Assembly (NCBI GenBank): GCA_023254755.1
Contig: JALRKU010000103.1
Span: 1-14,138 of the forward strand
Reading direction: 5' to 3'
Length of the DNA stretch: 14,138 nucleotides
From: Aeromicrobium sp.
GTDB taxonomy: Bacteria; Actinomycetota; Actinomycetes; Propionibacteriales; Nocardioidaceae
The notes under the pieces are model-generated. The model did not search any database, had not been told where the DNA came from, and saw only the letters and a program-made list of their open reading frames with translations. The translations under genes were made by a program, and so were the position numbers. Every line of letters starts with the position of its first letter. Positions within the stretch are counted from its first letter, which is position 1. Positions 6,949 to 14,014 of this stretch are shown here, piece by piece.

Positions 6949-7091
6949 GTCAGGCGCCGAGGTGCGTCGCGACAGCGATGGACCCGACGCTGCCCGTGGC
7001 CATCACGGCGACGACGACCGCGAACGCGGCGATGAACCGCACGTGGTGTCGATCCGTGACCGTGGCTGTGAGTGCTGTCAGGGGGTTCGGG

Positions 7092-7097
7092 GACAAT
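7092..7097 (+). promoter_or_regulatory. -10 box of the first lipoprotein hydrolase gene (leaderless)
   Basis: GACAAT lies 6 nt before ATG 7104, with no ribosome-binding site in between. The same hexamer at the same distance precedes the SNF2 gene on the other strand. No clear -35 is seen. Confidence 0.4.
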
Positions 7098-7103
7098 GGA
7101 CGG

Positions 7104-8234
7104 ATGAGACGCCGGGCCCTCGTGGCGACCGCCGCGCTGCTGCTCGCGGCGTGCACCAGCGGCGTCGACGAGCGACCCGCGCCGGCACCGTCCACCACCG
7201 CGGCGAACCGGGTGCCCGTCTCGTGGCCCACCGCCGACGCGACAGAGGCCGGATTCGACGCCAAGGCGCTGGCCCGGATCGACCGGCACCTCGAGAAGTC
7301 CGGCAGCTCGTGCTTCGTCGTCGTGCACGACGGTGCCGTCGTGCACGAACAGTACTGGAACGGCGGCGAGCCCACGCTTGCCCGGGCCGCGTTCTCGGTC
7401 ACCAAGTCGTTCACCTCGGTGCTGGTCGGCATCGCGGCCGACCAGGGCCTGCTCGACCTCGACGACCGGGTGTCGCAGTACGTGCCGCAGTGGAAGGGCA
7501 CGGCGTCGGCGGACGTCACGATCCGCGACCTGCTCAGCAACACCTCCGGACGCCAGTGGGACTTCGAGTCCGACTACAACAAGATGGCCTTCGCCGAGCC
7601 CGACAAGACCGCGTTCGCCATCGGGCTGTCCCAGCAGCACCCCCGCGGCACCACGTGGACCTACAACAACAGCGCCATCCAGGTGCTGTCGGCCGTGCTC
7701 CGCGCCGCCACCGGTGAGGAGCCGGCCGAGATCGCCCAACGCGAGATCCTCGACCCGCTCCGCATGACCGACACCACGTGGTCGAACGACCAGGCTGGGC
7801 ACACCATGACATTCGCGGGGGTCAGCTCCACGTGCCTCGATCTCGCGCGGTTCGGACAGATGGCCCTCGGTGAGGGGCAGTGGGACGGCACCCGCGTGGT
7901 GTCGCGGTCCTACCTCGACGAGGCCACCCAGCAGTCGTCCAGCGACCTGAACGCCGCCTACGGTCTGCTTTGGTGGGTCAACCAGCCCGGCATCGTCCTC
8001 GGCGCGCTCCAGGCCACCGACCCCGAACGCCGACCGTCGACTGACGACACGGGCCGGCTCGCGCCCCGGGTTCCCGACGACGCGTTCTGGGCGCTCGGTC
8101 TGGGCAGCCAGGTCGTCGCCGTCGTGCCGAGCGAACGCCTCGTCGCGGTCCGCATGGGCGTCCAGCCCACCAGCTCTCGTGCGGTGTCGCCCGACCGCTT
8201 CACCGGCGATCTGCTCGATGCCCTGAAACGCTGA
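7104..8234 (+). CDS. Lipoprotein serine hydrolase of the beta-lactamase/esterase (class C-like) family
   Basis: The 376-aa protein has a lipoprotein signal ending LLAAC (acylated Cys17), so it should be anchored on the outer face of the membrane. The serine hydrolase signature is S98-V-T-K101, followed by Y187-N-N189, the YxN motif of class C beta-lactamases, EstB-like esterases and 6-aminohexanoate-dimer hydrolases. The usual third KTG box is not evident. GLGSQ at 332-336 near the C-terminus occupies roughly that place. C70 and C244 are both conserved in the paralogue at 12028 and may form a disulfide. Likely roles are hydrolysis of an ester or amide, or D-amino-acid peptide processing. The substrate cannot be read. 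The frame is open further upstream, but the -10 box and signal peptide fix ATG 7104. Confidence 0.85.
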   Translation: MRRRALVATAALLLAACTSGVDERPAPAPSTTAANRVPVSWPTADATEAGFDAKALARIDRHLEKSGSSCFVVVHDGAVVHEQYWNGGEPTLARAAFSVTKSFTSVLVGIAADQGLLDLDDRVSQYVPQWKGTASADVTIRDLLSNTSGRQWDFESDYNKMAFAEPDKTAFAIGLSQQHPRGTTWTYNNSAIQVLSAVLRAATGEEPAEIAQREILDPLRMTDTTWSNDQAGHTMTFAGVSSTCLDLARFGQMALGEGQWDGTRVVSRSYLDEATQQSSSDLNAAYGLLWWVNQPGIVLGALQATDPERRPSTDDTGRLAPRVPDDAFWALGLGSQVVAVVPSERLVAVRMGVQPTSSRAVSPDRFTGDLLDALKR

Positions 8235-8251
8235 CGCCGCGCCGCTAGGGT
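8223..8251 (+). promoter_or_regulatory. Promoter of the DUF4333-like lipoprotein gene (leaderless)
   Basis: CTGAAA (8223-8228, 4 of 6 to the -35 consensus) and TAGGGT (8246-8251, TANNNT) are separated by 17 bp. The -10 lies 7 nt before ATG 8259, so the mRNA probably starts at the initiation codon. The -35 overlaps the end of the preceding hydrolase gene. Confidence 0.55.
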
Positions 8252-8258
8252 GACGGCC

Positions 8259-8783
8259 ATGAGACGCCGCGCGTGGATCCTGCCGCTGGTCGTGGTGGCC
8301 GCCGCCGGCTGCACCGTCGAGGCGTCGATCGGCGCGAAGTCGGTCAGCCCCGACGAGCTCGAGAAGCAGATCGCGGCCAAGTCGACCCAGGAGGGCCTCA
8401 CGCCCTCGTCCGTGCAGTGCGACGACAGTCTCTCGGCCAAGATCAACGCCACCGCGGCGTGCATCGTCCTGGCCAACGACCTGAAGTACACGGCGACGGT
8501 TCGCGCCACGAAGATCAAGGGGTCGACCGTCTCCTTCGACCTGCGCATCCCGCCCCCGGCCGTCGTCCCCGTCGAGACGCTCGAGGACCAGGCGCGCCAG
8601 GTCATCGGTCCCCGGATCGACGGTGAGATCGCGTCCTTCACCTGCGACGACGAGCTCGAGGGAACGGTCGACGCGACCACGCAGTGCCAGCTCGAGACCG
8701 ACGAGGGCCAGGTCGTCGACCTGCTCGTCACCGTCACCGAGGCCGACTTCACCAGCGTCGACTTCCGCTTCGACCCCAACTGA
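8259..8783 (+). CDS. Lipoprotein with two tandem DUF4333-like domains
   Basis: The 174-aa protein begins with a short lipoprotein signal ending AAAGC (Cys18 acylated). The mature part is an internal duplication. Residues about 22-98 and 104-172 each contain a helix, then a Cys pair 14 residues apart (C54/C68 and C129/C143, in VQCDDSLSAKINATAAC and FTCDDELEGTVDATTQC), then a beta-rich end. The pattern fits DUF4333, a small extracytoplasmic actinobacterial domain of unknown function with a conserved disulfide. I chose ATG 8259 because the TAGGGT box lies 7 nt upstream. The in-frame GTG at 8250 would fall inside that box. It follows the lipoprotein hydrolase by 24 bp, but has its own promoter. 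Confidence 0.78.
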   Translation: MRRRAWILPLVVVAAAGCTVEASIGAKSVSPDELEKQIAAKSTQEGLTPSSVQCDDSLSAKINATAACIVLANDLKYTATVRATKIKGSTVSFDLRIPPPAVVPVETLEDQARQVIGPRIDGEIASFTCDDELEGTVDATTQCQLETDEGQVVDLLVTVTEADFTSVDFRFDPN

Positions 8784-8810
8784 CGGGTCGGTCCCTTTGG
8801 GGCATGCCGC

Positions 8811-8854
8811 CTGACCGGTCGCTCGCTGGGCTCGCGACGGGGCGGCCGGGTCAG
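8811..8854. terminator. Possible bidirectional terminator between convergent genes
   Basis: CTGACC (8811-8816) pairs with GGTCAG (8849-8854). Inside it GTCGC (8818-8822) pairs with GCGAC (8834-8838), giving a nested two-stem structure between the ends of the DUF4333-like gene and the SNF2 gene. The right arm overlaps the SNF2 stop codon. There is no T-run on either strand, so the terminator role is inferred from position only. Confidence 0.25.
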
Positions 8855-11433
8855 CGGCGCAGGGCGACGAGGCGGGCGAGCTCGGCGTCGCTGAGCTCGG
8901 TGAGCGCGGCATCGCCGCCGTCGACGATCGCGTCGGCCAGGGTGCGCTTGGCGGAGATCAGCTCGGCGATCGACTCCTCGATCGTGCCCTCGCTGAGCAG
9001 GCGGTGCACCTGCACGCTGCGGGTCTGGCCGATCCGGTGGGCGCGGTCGGTCGCCTGGTCCTCGACCGCCGGGTTCCACCAGCGGTCGTAGTGGATGACG
9101 TGATCGGCGCGGGTGAGGTTCAGACCCGTTCCGGCCGCCTTGAGCGACAGCACGAACACCGGGACCTCGCCATCCTGGAAGCGACGGACCATGTGCTCGC
9201 GGGTGGGCACCCCGGTGCCGCCGTGCAGGAACTGGGCGTCGACGCGCTTCTCGGCCAGGTGCCGAGCCAGGAGGCGGCCCATCGTGGCGTACTGCGTGAA
9301 GACCAGGACGCCGCCGTCCTCGGCGACGATCTCCTCGATCAGCTCGTCGAACACCGTGAGCTTGCCCGAGCGTCCGCCGAGATGCCCGTCGGGCTGGCGC
9401 AGGAAGTGGGCGGGGTGGTTGCAGATCTGCTTGAGCTGGGTGAGCATCTTGACGACCAGGCCCCGTCGTTGGATTCCGTCGGCCTGCTCGATCTGCGCCA
9501 TCGACTGGCGCACGACCGCCTCGTAGAGACCCACCTGCTCGCGCGTGAGGTGCGTGACGTGGTCGGTCTCGATCTTCGGCGGGAGCTCGGGGGCGATGCC
9601 CGGGTCGGTCTTGCGACGGCGCAGCACGAACGGCCGGATCAGCGCCGACAGCCCGCTGGTGGCGTCCTCGTCGCGGTGCGACTCGATGCGGCGCGACCAG
9701 TCCTCGCGGAACTGCTCGTGCGGGCCGAGCAGACCCGGCGTGGTCCAGTCGAGGATCGCCCACAGCTCGGAGAGGTTGTTCTCGACCGGGGTGCCCGTGA
9801 GCGCGAGTCGGTGCTCGGTCGGGATCTCGCGCAGCGCCTGCGCAGCCCGCGATCGGGGGTTCTTGACGTTCTGCGCCTCGTCGGCGACGACCAGACCCCA
9901 GCCCGGCTCGTGCTTGGCGAGCAGGTCGGCGTCGGCCCGCATCGTGGCGTACGTGGTGACGACGAAGCCGTCGTCGGCGCCCCGCAGCGTGCGACCTGGC
10001 CCGTGGTAGCGACGCACCGGCACGCCGGGCGCGAAGCGCATGATCTCGCGCTCCCAGTTCCCGAGCACCGACGCCGGGCAGACGACGAGGGTCGGGGCCG
10101 CCTCCGCGCGGGCGAGGTGCAGGCCGATCAGCATGACGGTCTTGCCCAGGCCCATGTCGTCGGCCAGGATCCCGCCGAGCCCGAGGTCGGTCAGCTGGCG
10201 CATCCAGCGAAGACCTTGGAGCTGGTAGTCGCGCAGTGCGCCGACCAGTCCATCCGGCTGGACCGCCGGCCGCAGCTCGGTGTCGGCCAGGCGACGACGA
10301 ACGTCGTCGAGCCAGCCGACGGTGTCGACGCGCGTGCGGACGCCGTCGATCCGCATCTCGCCGGACACGGCGGCACGTAGCGCCTCGACCGCGGTGAGAC
10401 GTCCCGACGTGCTCCGCAGCACGCGATCGAGCCGGCTGCGGTCGACCATGACCCAGGTGTCGCGAACCCTCAGCAGGCCGTGATGCGACGCCGCGAGCGT
10501 CTCGACCTCGGCGGCGCTGAGCTGCAGGTCGCCGACCGCGACCTGCCAGTCGAAGCGGAACAGCTGGGCGTGCGTGAACGACGAGGGTCGGTCCGACGGG
10601 AGGCGCTCCTCGCGCTGGACCACGACCGACGTGCTGACCTCACGCACCAGCTCGCTGGGCCAGCTGACCTCGACCCGGTTGGCCAGCAGGGGAGCGATCA
10701 TGGCGGGCGTGCCGAGCTGGGCGAGGTCGTCGGTGCCGACCGTGACCGCGCCGCGCGCGTGCGGGTCGCGAAGCCTCTGCGCGGGAGGCCAGCGCTCGGC
10801 GAGTCGCTCGAGCATCGCGAGGTAGGGCTCTCGTGCCGACCGCCGCGGATGCCTCTCGTTGCCGACCAGGTCGGCGACCTCGAAGGCGGCGCCCCGATCG
10901 GGTCGGACGCGCACCCGCACCACGGCCGACTCGGTCGGCGTCGGCTCGCCGAGGAACGTGACGACGAGGGTGTACGAGTAGCGCTCGAGCGGGGGCGTCA
11001 CGGTGCTGGAGGGCGCGGACGGGGCCGGCGTCCGTTCTTCGACGCCCTGCGGCGTGGTCGCGGCGGCCGGAGCATCGACCGCGAGGGCCGCCAGGAAGCC
11101 CTGCACCTGGGCGAGGCCGCCCTTGCCGTCGTGCGGCACGACCGACTGGGCGGCCGACTGGAGCTGGTTGCGCTCGCCGTCGTTGGGCGACCCCAGGCCG
11201 CCACGCGCCATCATGCGCAGCGCGATGATGGCCGGAGTGGCCCAGGCGCGCGACGAGCTGTGCGCGTCCATGACGCGGATTCCCTGACTCAGTGCGCCCA
11301 GGGCCTCGTTCGCGGTGGCCGTCACGTCGCCGGTCGGTACCCGGAACACGAACCGCGACGCGGCGGGATCGTCGGCCACCTCGAACACGACCGGATGCCG
11401 CAGCAGGGCACGGAGGTCGGTCGCGGAGGGCAT
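8851..11433 (-). CDS. SNF2/Swi2-family DNA-dependent ATPase (helicase-like)
   Basis: The 860-aa protein has a bacterial SNF2-associated N-terminal half of about 390 residues and then the complete two-lobe SNF2 motor. The motifs are DDMGLGKT (425-432, Walker A), DEAQ (518-521, Walker B), LTGTP (545-549), SLKAAGTGLNLT (763-774) and DRWWNPAVEDQATDRAHRIGQ around 783-803, which is motif VI with arginine fingers. Such proteins translocate on double-stranded DNA and displace bound proteins or RNA polymerase. In many actinobacteria the gene sits beside a SWIM zinc-finger gene, but none is adjacent here. The ATG at 11433 follows GACAAT by 6 nt, so the message is probably leaderless. I see no broken motif, so the enzyme should be active. 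Confidence 0.93.
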   Translation of the reverse strand: MPSATDLRALLRHPVVFEVADDPAASRFVFRVPTGDVTATANEALGALSQGIRVMDAHSSSRAWATPAIIALRMMARGGLGSPNDGERNQLQSAAQSVVPHDGKGGLAQVQGFLAALAVDAPAAATTPQGVEERTPAPSAPSSTVTPPLERYSYTLVVTFLGEPTPTESAVVRVRVRPDRGAAFEVADLVGNERHPRRSAREPYLAMLERLAERWPPAQRLRDPHARGAVTVGTDDLAQLGTPAMIAPLLANRVEVSWPSELVREVSTSVVVQREERLPSDRPSSFTHAQLFRFDWQVAVGDLQLSAAEVETLAASHHGLLRVRDTWVMVDRSRLDRVLRSTSGRLTAVEALRAAVSGEMRIDGVRTRVDTVGWLDDVRRRLADTELRPAVQPDGLVGALRDYQLQGLRWMRQLTDLGLGGILADDMGLGKTVMLIGLHLARAEAAPTLVVCPASVLGNWEREIMRFAPGVPVRRYHGPGRTLRGADDGFVVTTYATMRADADLLAKHEPGWGLVVADEAQNVKNPRSRAAQALREIPTEHRLALTGTPVENNLSELWAILDWTTPGLLGPHEQFREDWSRRIESHRDEDATSGLSALIRPFVLRRRKTDPGIAPELPPKIETDHVTHLTREQVGLYEAVVRQSMAQIEQADGIQRRGLVVKMLTQLKQICNHPAHFLRQPDGHLGGRSGKLTVFDELIEEIVAEDGGVLVFTQYATMGRLLARHLAEKRVDAQFLHGGTGVPTREHMVRRFQDGEVPVFVLSLKAAGTGLNLTRADHVIHYDRWWNPAVEDQATDRAHRIGQTRSVQVHRLLSEGTIEESIAELISAKRTLADAIVDGGDAALTELSDAELARLVALRR

Positions 11434-11439
11434 CGTTCC

Positions 11440-11445
11440 ATTGTC
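11440..11445 (-). promoter_or_regulatory. -10 box of the SNF2 gene (leaderless)
   Basis: On the minus strand GACAAT precedes the start codon by 6 nt (GGAACG). It is the same hexamer and spacing as at the lipoprotein hydrolase start at 7104. A CAGACA (minus strand, 11465-11470) could be a -35 at 19 bp, which is wide. Confidence 0.4.
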
Positions 11446-11490
11446 CCACCTCAGTGGTGGCAGGTGTCTGTGAGGTCCGCCGCTCGGGAC

Positions 11491-11970
11491 CTACTTCCTC
11501 ACGTCGGTCACGGTGCCCCGACCGACCCGCACCAGGTCCTCGGGCGACAGCGCGAAGACGTCGTTCCAGGTGCCGGCAGCCGCCCACACCTCGTCGAATT
11601 GCAGCAGGTCGGGGTCGACGAACACGTCCAGGGTCGTGGCGTGGCCGAACGGGGGCACGCCGCCGATCGGGAACCCGGTGGCGCGCCGCACCACGTCGGC
11701 GTCGACGCGGTGGCAGCGCGAACCGCCCGCCGCACGGGCAAGCTTGGCCTCGTCGAGCTGGTTCGCGCCGCTGACGTACGCGAGCACGACGCGGTCGTCG
11801 ACGCCGAAGACGAGGCTCTTGACGATCTGCCCGACGTCGCACCCGATCGCCGCAGCGGCGTCGGCCGCGGTCTTGGTGCCCTCGGGGAAACGGCGGGGGG
11901 CGATGTCGAGGCCCTCGGCGCGGGCAGCGGCGACGACACGCAGGACGTTCGGGTGGACGCTCTCGCTCAT
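11491..11970 (-). CDS. YbaK/EbsC-type aminoacyl-tRNA deacylase
   Basis: The 159-aa single-domain protein matches the INS/YbaK superfamily that removes wrongly attached amino acids from tRNA in trans. The family lysine is K51 in IVKSLVF, and the glycine-rich substrate loop ATGFPIGGVPPFGH is at 97-110. The beta strand RVVLAYVSGANQLD (about 60-73) is also typical. Whether it deacylates Cys-tRNAPro, Ala-tRNAPro or another mischarged tRNA cannot be told from sequence alone. The reading frame stays open for more than 1.2 kb upstream across the neighbouring hydrolase gene. ATG 11970 is the right start because it opens the family domain and has a TACCGT -10 box 6 nt before it. Confidence 0.88.
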   Translation of the reverse strand: MSESVHPNVLRVVAAARAEGLDIAPRRFPEGTKTAADAAAAIGCDVGQIVKSLVFGVDDRVVLAYVSGANQLDEAKLARAAGGSRCHRVDADVVRRATGFPIGGVPPFGHATTLDVFVDPDLLQFDEVWAAAGTWNDVFALSPEDLVRVGRGTVTDVRK

Positions 11971-12007
11971 GGCTCCACGGTAGGCGCCGCTCTGCCATAC
12001 TCGTGCG
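11971..12007. promoter_or_regulatory. Compact divergent promoter region, ybaK-like gene and second lipoprotein hydrolase
   Basis: Only 37 bp separate the ybaK-like ATG (11970, leftward) from the first rightward ATG (12008). It holds TACCGT on the minus strand (11977-11982), 6 nt from the leftward start. It also holds CATACT on the plus strand (11996-12001), 6 nt from ATG 12008. At 17-bp spacing the -35 of each promoter would fall on or beside the start region of the other, so the two should interfere. Neither has a good -35 match. Confidence 0.45.
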
Positions 12008-12031
12008 ATGCGGCAGAGGTCGATCCCATGA
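12008..12031 (+). other. Possible 7-codon leaderless upstream ORF
   Basis: An ATG 6 nt after the CATACT box opens a frame encoding MRQRSIP and stops at TGA 12029-12031. The stop overlaps the ATG of the lipoprotein hydrolase at 12028 (ATGA). If translated it would couple to the hydrolase. Alternatively these 20 nt are just a short leader, since AGAGG within it is a fair Shine-Dalgarno 8 nt before 12028. Confidence 0.35.
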
Positions 12032-13152
12032 CACCGAGCAGCCGGCTCGTCGCGCTGATGGTCGCGGTGACGGTCCTGGCGAGCTGCTCCGAGGGCGGCG
12101 AGCCGCTCACGATGCCCGAGGCGACCCTGCCCACGGTCGAGCCGCCGGAGGTCGTGTATCCCGGCGACGACTGGGAGCGGGACGAGCGCGGCGACTGGGG
12201 CGCGCTCGACCGCGAGCTCGCCGCGAGGGGTTCGACGTGCGTCACCGTCGTCCAGGGCGGGCGCCTCGTCCACGACCGCGTGTTCAACGGCGCAGCGGCT
12301 GACGCCCCGGTCCCGGTCTACTCGATCACGAAGTCCCTCACCGCGCTGCTCGTCGGCATGGCGGCCGACGAGGGCTACCTGACGCTCGACGACTCGGCGT
12401 CGGAGCAGGTCGACGAGTGGCGGATCGGACCGGCCGAGGACGTCACGGTGCGCGACCTGCTGTCGATGACGTCGGGGCGGGAGTGGAGCGAGGCGACCGA
12501 CCGCACGCTGATTCGCCAGGTCAGCGACCAGACGGCGTTCGCGATCGGGTTGTCCCAGGCCGACGAACCGGGCGAGTGGGTCTACGACAACGCGGCACCG
12601 CAGGTCCTCGAGCGCGTGCTCGCCGAGTCGGCGGCCGAGGACGGTGATGTCGTCGCGCTGGCGCGTCGGCGGCTGCTCAGGCCGCTCAGGATGCGAGACA
12701 CGCAGTGGCCGACCGACCGGGCCGGTCACGCGACCACCTACTCGGGGGGACGGTCGACCTGCCAGGACCTGGCCCGCGTCGGCCACCTGGTGCTCAACGA
12801 GGGTCGGTGGGACGGCGAGCAGCTCGTGTCGGCCGACTTCGTCGAGCAGATGACGTCGCCGTCGTCGGACCGCAACGCGGCCTACGGGCTGCTCTGGTGG
12901 ACCAACGCCGAGGGGCGCGTGGTCGAGGTGCTGCGACAGGCCGGGTTCTCGGCGGACAAGGCCCCCTACCGCGGCCGCCTCGCGCCCTCGGTGCCCGCCG
13001 ACGCGACGTGGGCGTTCGGCTACGGCAACCAGTACGTCGCCGTGGTGCCGAGCCTGGACCTGGTGGCGGTCCGGCTGGGGCGCCGGCCCGCCTCGCCGGA
13101 CCAGGTGACCTTCGCGTCGTTCACGGCAGGAGTGATCGACGCGATCTCGTGA
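12028..13152 (+). CDS. Second lipoprotein serine hydrolase, paralogue of the gene at 7104
   Basis: The 374-aa protein has a lipoprotein signal ending LASC (Cys20), then the serine hydrolase signature S99-I-T-K102 and Y186-D-N188. Large blocks match the protein at 7104 almost in register: RDLLS-TSGR, TAFAIGLSQ, STC-DLAR-G, NAAYGLLWW-N, GRLAP-VP-DA-WA, and VAVVPS--LVAVR-G. C71 and C245 match its cysteine pair, suggesting a shared disulfide. GYGNQ at 331-335 replaces GLGSQ in the place of the third active-site box. Both should be outward-facing lipid-anchored esterases or amidases with unknown substrates. ATG 12028 is the first start before the signal peptide and has AGAGG 8 nt upstream. The open frame extends far upstream, but only as antisense of the ybaK and SNF2 genes. 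Confidence 0.85.
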   Translation: MTPSSRLVALMVAVTVLASCSEGGEPLTMPEATLPTVEPPEVVYPGDDWERDERGDWGALDRELAARGSTCVTVVQGGRLVHDRVFNGAAADAPVPVYSITKSLTALLVGMAADEGYLTLDDSASEQVDEWRIGPAEDVTVRDLLSMTSGREWSEATDRTLIRQVSDQTAFAIGLSQADEPGEWVYDNAAPQVLERVLAESAAEDGDVVALARRRLLRPLRMRDTQWPTDRAGHATTYSGGRSTCQDLARVGHLVLNEGRWDGEQLVSADFVEQMTSPSSDRNAAYGLLWWTNAEGRVVEVLRQAGFSADKAPYRGRLAPSVPADATWAFGYGNQYVAVVPSLDLVAVRLGRRPASPDQVTFASFTAGVIDAIS

Positions 13153-13164
13153 TCGTGCACCAGA

Positions 13165-13180
13165 AGTTGAAGAATCAACT
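13165..13180. promoter_or_regulatory. Perfect palindrome, probable repressor operator of the dioxygenase gene
   Basis: AGTTGA-AGAA-TCAACT is a perfect 6-bp dyad with a 4-bp centre. It lies directly upstream of, and touches, the -10 box TATCAT (13180-13185). It is AT-rich in a GC-rich setting and fills the spacer of the promoter, where a bound protein would block RNA polymerase. The size and form suit a MarR-type dimer, but that family assignment is inference. No regulator gene is in the window. Confidence 0.5.
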
Positions 13181-13185
13181 ATCAT
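13180..13185 (+). promoter_or_regulatory. -10 box of the extradiol dioxygenase gene (leaderless)
   Basis: TATCAT is 7 nt upstream of ATG 13193. The earlier in-frame ATG at 13184 lies inside this hexamer, so it would not be in the transcript. No clear -35 precedes it at 16-18 bp. Confidence 0.5.
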
Positions 13186-13192
13186 GGGAGGC

Positions 13193-14014
13193 ATGACGCG
13201 CTACACGATCGAGGAGCTGGACCGGCGACTCACCCCGAGCCCGCTGATGCCCGTGCTGTTCATCGGCCACGGCAACCCCATGAACGCGATCAGCGACAAC
13301 GACTTCACCCGCGCCTGGCACCGCATCGGCGAGGAGCTGCCCGAGGCGCAGGCCATCGTCGTCATCAGCGCACACTGGCTCACGCCGGGGGAGACCCACA
13401 TCACCGACGCCCCGCGCAACCGGGTCATCTACGACTTCGGCGGGTTCCCCGACGAGCTGTTCCGGGTCCAGTACCCGACCGAGGGCGATCCGCAGGTCGC
13501 CGCGCTGCTGGCCCGCCAGCTCGCCGAGTACGAGGCACAGCTCGACGCTCAGTGGGGCCTCGACCACGGCACCTGGAGCGTGCTCAAGCACCTCGCTCCG
13601 GCCCCGCACGTCCCGGTGCTGCAGGTCAGCATCGACTACGCGATGCCGCTGCCGAAGCTGTACGAGCTGTACTCGCGTCTGCGGGCGCTGCGCCGCCGCG
13701 GCGTGCTGTTCATCGGCAGCGGCAACATCGTGCACTCGCTGCAGCGGGTGCGCTGGGACGCCGCCGCTCCGGCGTGGGACTGGGCGGAGCAGTTCGACCA
13801 CGACACCGCCGCGGCAATCGAGCAGCGCGACGTGTCGCGCCTGCTCGACCCGTACGGCACGTGGTCCGAGGCGCGCCTCGCCGTGCCGACCGACGACCAC
13901 TACCGGCCGATGGTCGCCGCGCTCAGCCTGCTCGAGCCCGACGAGGACCTGTCGTTCTTCAACGAGGCGATCGACATGGGCTCGATCGGCATGCGCTCGT
14001 TCCTGACCGTCTGA
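13193..14014 (+). CDS. ygiD: DODA-type extradiol ring-cleavage dioxygenase (YgiD-like)
   Basis: The 273-aa protein matches the 4,5-DOPA dioxygenase (LigB/YgiD) family along its whole length. Probable metal ligands are H26 in FIGHGNPM, H61 in SAHW, H181 in GNIVHS and H236 in DDHYRP. Their spacing (35, 120, 55) is close to that of the ligands I recall for E. coli YgiD. H125 in DHGTW is a likely active-site base. The family opens catechol rings such as DOPA in the presence of a divalent metal, though the physiological substrate in bacteria is usually unclear. It may serve to remove quinone-forming catechols. The start at 13193 follows TATCAT by 7 nt, and a palindromic site before it suggests inducible expression. 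Confidence 0.9.
   Translation: MTRYTIEELDRRLTPSPLMPVLFIGHGNPMNAISDNDFTRAWHRIGEELPEAQAIVVISAHWLTPGETHITDAPRNRVIYDFGGFPDELFRVQYPTEGDPQVAALLARQLAEYEAQLDAQWGLDHGTWSVLKHLAPAPHVPVLQVSIDYAMPLPKLYELYSRLRALRRRGVLFIGSGNIVHSLQRVRWDAAAPAWDWAEQFDHDTAAAIEQRDVSRLLDPYGTWSEARLAVPTDDHYRPMVAALSLLEPDEDLSFFNEAIDMGSIGMRSFLTV

Noticed and set aside
8250..8258. GTG at 8250 as start of the DUF4333-like lipoprotein
   Set aside because: It is part of the TAGGGT promoter element and gives no better signal peptide.
13184..13192. Earlier ATG giving a three-residue longer dioxygenase (MGGM)
   Set aside because: The codon lies inside the TATCAT -10 box, and GGGAGG is too close to 13193 to act as a ribosome-binding site. 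Start 13193 fits the leaderless pattern.
11971..13194. Long minus-strand frame extending the ybaK-like protein to 567 aa
   Set aside because: It is antisense to the lipoprotein hydrolase, has arginine-rich shadow composition, and the conserved domain begins at 11970.
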